From assembly GCA_946406585.1 (NCBI GenBank), contig CAMJLI010000014.1, positions 1 through 20,936 of the forward strand: DNA of 20,936 bases. Direction: 5' to 3'. The notes under the pieces are model-generated. The model ran no database searches and was not told where the DNA came from. It worked only from the letters and a program-made list of their open reading frames with translations. Positions 16,386 to 20,936 of this stretch are shown here, in pieces; within the stretch, counting starts at the first letter, position 1; each line of letters begins with the position of its first letter. The DNA comes from an uncultured Prevotellaceae bacterium (GTDB lineage Bacteria; Bacteroidota; Bacteroidia; Bacteroidales; Bacteroidaceae). The translations under genes and the position numbers were made by a program.

Positions 16386-16577
16386 ATGTTTGGATTAGGA
16401 ACACAAGAGATACTGGTCATTGCACTCATCATCCTGTTGCTATTTGGAGGCAAGAAGATTCCGGAACTGATGAAAGGTCTCGGCAAAGGAGTGAAGAGCT
16501 TCAAGGAAGGCCTCAACAGCATTGAGGACGACAAGGAAGAAAAGAAAGAAGACGACAAGAAAGTCGACCAGAAATAG
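16386..16577 (+). CDS. tatA: Sec-independent translocase subunit TatA
   Basis: Pore-forming subunit of the twin-arginine translocation system, which exports folded proteins across the inner membrane. It has 63 residues: a short N-terminus, one membrane helix (about 7-20, ending LLLFGG), the hinge and amphipathic helix [20 protein letters not shown], and a charged Lys/Asp/Glu tail. The [10 protein letters not shown] segment is the family hallmark. It lies two bases upstream of tatC. No tatB is present, so this TatA probably serves both TatA and TatB roles, as in other minimal Tat systems. Confidence 0.95.
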   Translation: MFGLGTQEILVIALIILLLFGGKKIPELMKGLGKGVKSFKEGLNSIEDDKEEKKEDDKKVDQK

Positions 16578-16579
16578 CA

Positions 16580-17332
16580 ATGAGCACGGGTGGCAGCGAC
16601 ATTGGTACATTTTGGGACCATCTCGATGAGTTGCGCAGCTGCATCATCAGGGTAATCTTGGTGACAGTTGTTCTGGCAATGATTGCCTTTGCTTTCAAGT
16701 CAACACTTTTCGATGTCGTTCTTGCTCCAAGCCGCAGCGACTTCATCTCCTACCGCCTCCTGGGCGTGAAGCCATTCACAATAAGCCTGATGAACACCGG
16801 ACTGACCGAGCAGTTCATGATTCACATCAAGGTGTCGTGCTATTGTGGTTTGCTCTTTGCTTCCCCATACGTGATCTATGCCCTGTTCGGCTTTGTGTCG
16901 CCGGCCCTTTATGCCAACGAGCGACGCCCTGCCATCACAATTGTTGGCAGCGCCTACCTTATGTTCTTGTTGGGTACAGCAGTCAATTATTTCCTCGTGT
17001 TTCCTCTTACGGTGAAATTCTTAGGCACTTACCAAGTAAGTCCCGATGTCACCAACATGCTCACCATCCAATCGTATGCCGACACATTGATATCCATGAG
17101 CCTGGTGCTTGGCGTGGTTTTCGAATTGCCTGTCGTGAGTTGGCTTCTTGGAAGGATGGGACTCATAAAATGGCAGCAGATGTCGAAATTCCGGAAACAT
17201 GCCATAGTGGTGATTCTCATCATTTCAGCCATCATCACCCCCACCACCGATGCATTCACCTTGTTTGTGGTAGCCCTGCCCATATTCTTGCTCTATGAGG
17301 CCAGCATACTCATCGTGAGGGTGACAAGCTGA
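16580..17332 (+). CDS. tatC: Sec-independent translocase subunit TatC
   Basis: Twin-arginine signal-peptide receptor in the inner membrane, 250 residues with six predicted helices. Conserved elements are FWDHLDELR (11-19) with E17, the first periplasmic loop, FVSPALYANERRPA (105-118), the FELPVV motif (181-186, E182 corresponds to E170 of E. coli TatC) and the final ITPTTD. It begins two bases after the tatA stop and shares its promoter. Its 3' end faces the ABC ATPase gene across a 16-base gap with no evident terminator. Confidence 0.96.
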   Translation: MSTGGSDIGTFWDHLDELRSCIIRVILVTVVLAMIAFAFKSTLFDVVLAPSRSDFISYRLLGVKPFTISLMNTGLTEQFMIHIKVSCYCGLLFASPYVIYALFGFVSPALYANERRPAITIVGSAYLMFLLGTAVNYFLVFPLTVKFLGTYQVSPDVTNMLTIQSYADTLISMSLVLGVVFELPVVSWLLGRMGLIKWQQMSKFRKHAIVVILIISAIITPTTDAFTLFVVALPIFLLYEASILIVRVTS

Positions 17333-17348
17333 AGCGCTCCTGCTCTGT

Positions 17349-18134
17349 TCAGTCACAAGCTTCCACGGTGACAGAGAGTCTTTCTGGGTCGAACACCACC
17401 CCATTTCGCTCGACAAAAGCAGCGAGAGAGCCATTGTCGGCCAATTCCCTTGGCGTACCGATATTCAGTGAGTTCTCGTTCCCCATCAGCCACACTGTGT
17501 CGGCAATTTGCAACACCAGTTCCAGGTCGTGTGTGGACAGGAATATGGTCTTGTCGGCTGCACGGCTCAACCGATGCAGGGTCTGCATCATCTCCACCTT
17601 GCTTGGGTAATCAAGAAAAGCCGTCGGTTCGTCCAGGAAGATTACGGGCGTCTGTTGAGCCAGCGCCTTTGCTATCATCACCTTTTGCCTTTCCCCGTCA
17701 CTGAGGTTCTGTATCAGGCGACCCGACAATTTTCCTATGCCCACCATCTCTATGGCTTCATCCACCAATTCATGGTCATGGGCTGACAGGGTGCCCCAGA
17801 ATCCTGTATACGGGCTTCTTCCAAGCCCCACCATTTCCTCCACGGTCATGTTCTGCACGTCGGGGCGTGTGGTCAGCACCACTCCTATTAGCGTTGCCAA
17901 CTTCTTCTCCGTAAGTACCGACAAGTCTTCTCCGTTTATGTAGACCTTCCCTTCCAATGGCGGCTGAAAGGCAGACAATGTACGCAGAAGTGTGGACTTC
18001 CCCACCCCATTAGGTCCTATGAGGCAAGTCATTTTCGAACTATATAGCGAGGCGTTAATGCCCGTTGCCACAACTTTATGGTTTTTCTTTGCGGCATATC
18101 CTATTGTCAGGTTCTCAAGTCTTATAGTCTCCAT
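17349..18134 (-). CDS. ABC transporter ATP-binding protein, FecE/BtuD type
   Basis: Cytoplasmic ATPase of a probable iron-siderophore, heme or cobalamin importer, 261 residues. Walker A is GPNGVGKST (40-48), the signature is LSDGERQK (144-151), Walker B is VIFLDEPT (164-171), and the switch His lies in LSTHDLE (199-205). The Q-loop region reads VVLTTRP (85-91), where Thr replaces the usual Gln; I believe relatives in Bacteroidales show the same substitution or Glu. VEEMVGLGRSPYTGFWG (98-114) is typical of the FecE/BtuD group. No permease or substrate-binding protein is encoded next to it, so it must work with components elsewhere or has lost them. It is on its own, facing tatC. Confidence 0.88.
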   Translation of the reverse strand: METIRLENLTIGYAAKKNHKVVATGINASLYSSKMTCLIGPNGVGKSTLLRTLSAFQPPLEGKVYINGEDLSVLTEKKLATLIGVVLTTRPDVQNMTVEEMVGLGRSPYTGFWGTLSAHDHELVDEAIEMVGIGKLSGRLIQNLSDGERQKVMIAKALAQQTPVIFLDEPTAFLDYPSKVEMMQTLHRLSRAADKTIFLSTHDLELVLQIADTVWLMGNENSLNIGTPRELADNGSLAAFVERNGVVFDPERLSVTVEACD

Positions 18135-18213
18135 GCAGACAGAAACATTCTTTTAAGTAGGTAATCGCGAGCGAAATTAGCAAAAAAAAACGTAATGGCA
18201 CGCAATTGTGCTG

Positions 18214-18246
18214 AAAAAAAGCAGGGCGGATTCACATCCACCCTGC
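18214..18246 (-). terminator. Intrinsic terminator on the minus strand
   Basis: Read on the minus strand, GCAGGG (18246-18241) pairs with CCCTGC (18226-18221), and the inner GGAT/ATCC pair is separated by one mismatch, with a four-base loop. Seven T (18220-18214) follow at once. This is a classic intrinsic terminator. It lies about 215 bases after the PP2C stop codon, leaving a long transcribed 3' region. Confidence 0.75.
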
Positions 18247-18326
18247 CCCAACAAAAAAATAGTCAAGGGATTATTCAAAGAAATGTTTTGCCAATCATAA
18301 TTGCTGATACCAAAAAAGTGATATTA

Positions 18327-18405
18327 CCATATGGAAGTTTCACAACTGCCATTTTGCACTGATTGGTTTTCAGTTGCAAATATCGCAATTGTGAAACTTG
18401 TATGG
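18327..18405. repeat. Large inverted repeat downstream of the PP2C-like gene
   Basis: AAGTTTCACAA (18335-18345) and TTGTGAAACTT (18389-18399) are perfect 11-base complements. CCATA (18327-18331) with TATGG (18401-18405) extends the stem beyond a small internal loop. AACTG (18344-18348) and CAGTT (18371-18375) could pair in an alternative structure. The element lies inside the stretch transcribed between the PP2C stop and its terminator. Confidence 0.5.
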
Positions 18406-18461
18406 CAAGGAATATCCCTAAACGTGTAAGGGAAAATGCCTAAAAGAGAATGGGGAAATCC

Positions 18462-19889
18462 CTACTCGCCCTCTGGTATGACAGGTCTTGGCATGACAAC
18501 CGACGGGTCTCCATTCGATTGCTGTCCTTGGTTTGCCGGTGGTGTATTGTCTACTGGAGCTGTCTTGGCCGGGGTTGTTGGACTGGATGTGGCGGCAGGT
18601 GAAGGTTCATTCGTTTTTTCTTGCACATTCACCTGTTCCGGCAACACAGGCTTGCCCACGTTGTTGGCATCCGAGTCGGCGACAGCATCCTTTTTGCTTT
18701 CAGCAGCCATTTGCTCTTGCCGTCTTTTTCTTTCCTCCTCCTTTTTCTTCTCTTCTTCCTTAGCCTTGGCATCATCCAAGTCGCTCAATGGTTTTGGCTT
18801 TGCATTTTTCATTATGTTGATGGTGTCCTTGCCCTGCGGCTTCTTCACCTCTACCACCGGAGCCTCCTCCACCTTCTCGGTCTCCCTTTGAGACCAGAAC
18901 CAGAAACCGAGAGCCATAAGCACAATGAGACAAGCAGTCACAGTGACCACAGGAAAGCTCCTCTCCTCATGATGTCTTTCCTCCAAAGGATTCACATCAT
19001 GGTCGTACACTTGTTGTTTCCCTTCATGGTGCTGCTGCTTGTGTGTATCTTGTTGCTGTGGAACCTTGCTTTTTTGCTGGCCAGCCCCCTTGACTGTGTT
19101 TCGATGTGGTTGCGGAGTGCTTTTGGCTGTTGCCTTCACCTCTTTTGCTTCCTCCACCTTTCCAACCTGCTCCATCAGCTGCCGTTCGTTGTCGGGCAGG
19201 TTTTCGTCAAGAGCCTCGTTCATCACTCCACTCACATGCACTAGATACAGAGAATGGTTGTCGTCGGAATCTTTGATGAACTTGCCCAGTCTCAAGATCT
19301 TTGTCTTGTCGTTGACCGGCTCACAGACGATGTCCATCAATTCCTCGTCATTCACCATTTGCTTGGCTCCCTGAGTCATCAATAAGAAATAGTCACCATA
19401 CTTCACCTGTGTGATGTTGGCCTTGACAATTTGCATTTCCACACCATCCCCCGGCTTGAAGACACTATTGTTGTCAGCCGACTTGTAAAGCATGAGGCGC
19501 TCCTTGGGTCTTATGTGATAAACCTTTGAGTTGCCCACATGTGCAGCCAGGCATCCATGCCTATGAAAATATAAAAGAGCAAAACTGGAGCCAAATGAAT
19601 CCCCACAATTGTCATTAAGTTTTTCTCTCGCACATTGCAAAGCATTGTCGAGAACATCATCCTCCAATGGTTCGTCAGAACATGTGTTCTGATAGAAGAA
19701 GTCTCCTACTGTCTTGCATAAATACTCACTTGCCAAAAAACCTTTTCCATTCCCTCCTTTTCCATCAGCAACGATGAAAAGGCGGTCATGGATGGTGCTT
19801 TCCCCTAAAGCGGGAAACATGCAATCCTCTTGAATGTCTTTCTTCCCTGAGCCACAGATAGCTTCAGGCTTCAAAATCTCAAATTTCAT
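18462..19889 (-). CDS. Membrane-anchored PP2C-like phosphatase domain protein
   Basis: A 475-residue protein with an N-terminal PP2C (PPM) serine/threonine phosphatase-like domain (about 8-222), a Gln/His/Lys-rich linker, one membrane helix (about 312-332) and a C-terminal tail. The tail has a charged coiled-coil segment (372-400) and then a Pro/Thr/Ala-rich end, predicted to lie outside the cytoplasm. PP2C motifs seen are QED (20-22), ADGKGGNGKG (41-50), AHVGNSKVYHIR (116-127) and DDNHSLYLV (209-217). The usual SDG motif near the middle is TQG (172-174), so the metal-binding Asp is replaced by Gln173; GDSR is GNSK. The domain may therefore have altered or lost activity. No kinase, FHA or other phospho-signalling gene is adjacent. 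It is monocistronic with a terminator downstream. Confidence 0.82.
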   Translation of the reverse strand: MKFEILKPEAICGSGKKDIQEDCMFPALGESTIHDRLFIVADGKGGNGKGFLASEYLCKTVGDFFYQNTCSDEPLEDDVLDNALQCAREKLNDNCGDSFGSSFALLYFHRHGCLAAHVGNSKVYHIRPKERLMLYKSADNNSVFKPGDGVEMQIVKANITQVKYGDYFLLMTQGAKQMVNDEELMDIVCEPVNDKTKILRLGKFIKDSDDNHSLYLVHVSGVMNEALDENLPDNERQLMEQVGKVEEAKEVKATAKSTPQPHRNTVKGAGQQKSKVPQQQDTHKQQHHEGKQQVYDHDVNPLEERHHEERSFPVVTVTACLIVLMALGFWFWSQRETEKVEEAPVVEVKKPQGKDTINIMKNAKPKPLSDLDDAKAKEEEKKKEEERKRRQEQMAAESKKDAVADSDANNVGKPVLPEQVNVQEKTNEPSPAATSSPTTPAKTAPVDNTPPANQGQQSNGDPSVVMPRPVIPEGE

Positions 19890-20266
19890 TTCTACAAATA
19901 GCTTAGATTTGTATAAAAAAACAGTTTACCACTTATATTTTAGGTGCATTGGTTGGCAAAAAAGGAGTAATTATTAATCGATGCCATTTCTGCATCATAT
20001 GAATACAGTTTTCCAAACAGACCATTTTGTTGATTGAATTCAGAATTAGCTTTCTCATTTTTCCTGCCTGAAAATGGTCGAGTGAAACTCATTGAAGCAA
20101 TGTTGGCTTTATGACCGAAAATCAAAAGCACCATGAATGTCACCTATAAAAACAATCTACTGATATTGATGGAACGATGAGATAACGTGCCGAAAAGTAA
20201 ATACATCACAAGGGGGAGACATGTGCTCTCCCCTTGTGATTGAATATTCTATTGGTTGCAATTTGC
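19890..20266. other. Gene-free stretch between PP2C-like and small membrane protein genes
   Basis: Nothing clearly coding is seen in these 377 bases. A minus-strand frame of 67 codons (20143-19940) exists but resembles no family I know and has no recognisable promoter. The stretch also contains the terminator-like hairpin at 20205-20240. The sequence is AT-rich. Confidence 0.4.
20205..20240 (-). terminator. Strong hairpin after the small membrane protein gene
   Basis: ATCACAAGGGG (20205-20215) pairs with CCCCTTGTGAT (20230-20240), and GAG/CTC continues the stem past a single bulged T. The loop is seven bases. It lies 26 bases after the stop at 20267 and is followed on the minus strand by a moderately T-rich stretch, fitting a terminator. 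Confidence 0.6.
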
Positions 20267-20560
20267 TTACAGCATCAGCCACTTAAACATGAAAATCAAA
20301 ATGGCGAAAAAGGCAGAATAAACCACTATTCCCAGGATAATAGAGATAATCCAACTAAGGAAACCCTTGACTCCCTTTTCACTAAAAGGTTTTGTGAGGA
20401 ATTCCAGGATGTTAAGCCCTGCAATCCACATGATGGGAGCTGTTGCAATAACCATAAGCCCCAACAAAAGATAGTTAGTGTGCATGCGGATAATAATCGG
20501 CACCAACACTACGCAAGTAAAAATAAGGCATATAGTACCTAATCTTTCAAATGCATCCAT
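20267..20560 (-). CDS. Small hydrophobic membrane protein of unknown function
   Basis: A 97-residue protein with three probable membrane segments (about 7-24, 30-50 and 66-93). Short polar loops lie between them, including FLTKPFSEKGVKG (54-66). I do not recognise the family and see no catalytic motif. The start is taken at ATG 20560 (MDAFERLG); a TTG at 20605 in frame would add 15 residues with little support. A strong hairpin follows 26 bases after the stop, which supports this being an expressed gene. No cotranscribed neighbour is visible. Confidence 0.6.
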   Translation of the reverse strand: MDAFERLGTICLIFTCVVLVPIIIRMHTNYLLLGLMVIATAPIMWIAGLNILEFLTKPFSEKGVKGFLSWIISIILGIVVYSAFFAILIFMFKWLML

Positions 20561-20936
20561 ACGTAAAAAATTAATTTTTTTATATTTGGGCACGCCACCT
20601 GTCAACTTGCCCGACTTGAAATTTGACTTATTCTTCTACTACAGCCTGGGCGGCGGTTAACGACAGCTGAAAATCAACGACTTACAAAGTTTGTACAAAG
20701 TACTGGCCACACTTATTCAGTCGTATTCCGCTCATTTTCACATGCTCATTGCAACAACAAACATGCTTGATGGCAGATGATTTTCCTTTCTATGTCATAT
20801 TTTCAATTATGGTTTTACACTAAATTGCTCGACTTTCAGTCTTGCAACCCTTCATTATTAATGCCTCTAATATTATAAAGAGCGATTGCCTTCAGTAACA
20901 CTATTTGGCAAGTTTTGCATGCAAAATTAAAGAAAA
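20561..20936. other. Gene-free right end of the window
   Basis: No convincing gene is seen. A plus-strand frame ending at 20660 and a minus-strand TTG-started extension of the small membrane gene are not persuasive. Plus-strand TATATTTG (20581-20588) fits the -7 box but has no good -33 partner. The perfect palindrome TTTTGCATGCAAAA (20913-20926) sits near the end and may belong to the upstream region of a gene beyond the window. Confidence 0.4.

Larger units (their letters stand above)
18135..18461. other. Gene-free stretch between ABC ATPase and PP2C-like gene
   Basis: No convincing open frame is seen in these 327 bases. They hold a minus-strand terminator hairpin (18214-18246), a large inverted repeat (18327-18405), a small hairpin TCCCT/AGGGA (18415-18433), and the upstream region of the ABC ATPase gene. 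The latter has a near-promoter TAATTTCG on the minus strand. Confidence 0.6.

Noticed and set aside
19940..20143. Minus-strand frame of 67 codons upstream of the PP2C-like gene
   Set aside because: There is no recognisable family, promoter or terminator of its own, and the composition is unremarkable. It could be a real small gene, but nothing supports it beyond its length.
20478..20660. Plus-strand frame ending in a FFYYSLGGG tail near the right end
   Set aside because: Its first half is antisense to the small membrane protein gene and its second half resembles nothing I know; a remnant is possible but unsupported.
20688..20710. ACAAAGTTTGT and GTACAAAGTAC repeats as a possible attachment site
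   Set aside because: The repeats are short and AT-rich, no integrase or second copy is visible, and no mobile-element boundary can be shown.
1..20936. Hidden defence, CRISPR, phage or conjugative system
   Set aside because: No spaced direct repeats, Cas-like, restriction, toxin-antitoxin, integrase, transposase or relaxase motifs were found; nearly all coding space is taken by recognisable core or envelope genes.

Overview
The window looks like chromosomal DNA of a Bacteroidota species, most likely of the Prevotella/Bacteroidales group. This rests on four things. Several intergenic regions carry the Bacteroidota-type promoter (TTTG, 19-21 bases, TAnnTTTG). Shine-Dalgarno sequences are mostly absent. 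Several proteins belong to families typical of this phylum (DUF5715, DUF4924, NTP_transf_5, a two-gene tatA-tatC locus without tatB). The glycosidase ends in a Bacteroidales-type tail of the YDLSGRR kind. No rRNA, tRNA, insertion sequence, CRISPR array or phage gene is visible. Nothing here was tested by database search; family calls come from motifs and overall protein shape.

Layout, left to right. A secreted GH30 glycosidase (136-1650) with its own promoter is followed by a nucleotidyltransferase-fold protein (1715-2836) that runs tail-to-tail into the minus-strand fmt gene with a 41-base overlap. The minus-strand unit 6221-2796 reads tsaC/sua5 - ClC chloride channel with CBS pair - fmt. 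Upstream, also on the minus strand, DUF5715 lipoprotein - DUF3298/TonB-C protein - PrsW-like membrane protease (9180-6309) may form an envelope-related operon. An AT-rich divergent region (9181-9299) separates this from a small secreted protein that is little more than a dockerin repeat pair (9300-9737). A long imperfect hairpin (9831-9870) lies between it and a convergent ROK sugar kinase (10892-9915).

The next plus-strand block is a LysE-type exporter (11022-11690), a DUF4924 protein (11775-12323), rfbD (12340-13194) and prfC (13191-14759); rfbD and prfC overlap by ATGA. Converging on it is a minus-strand pair, a PAP2 phosphatase and trmO (16146-14780), also joined by a four-base overlap. 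A divergent promoter region (16147-16385) then leads into tatA-tatC (16386-17332). An orphan FecE/BtuD-type ABC ATPase (18134-17349), a membrane-anchored PP2C-like protein with an altered metal site (19889-18462) and a 97-residue membrane protein (20560-20267) complete the minus strand. The last roughly 370 bases show no convincing gene.

Most of the window is housekeeping: translation initiation (fmt), termination (prfC), tRNA A37 modification (tsaC for t6A and trmO for its methylation), dTDP-rhamnose synthesis (rfbD) and Tat export. No multi-gene defence or mobile system was recognised. The features most worth a second look are the stand-alone dockerin, the PP2C-like transmembrane protein, the putative DUF5715/TonB-C/PrsW unit and two structured intergenic elements (9831-9870 and 18327-18405).
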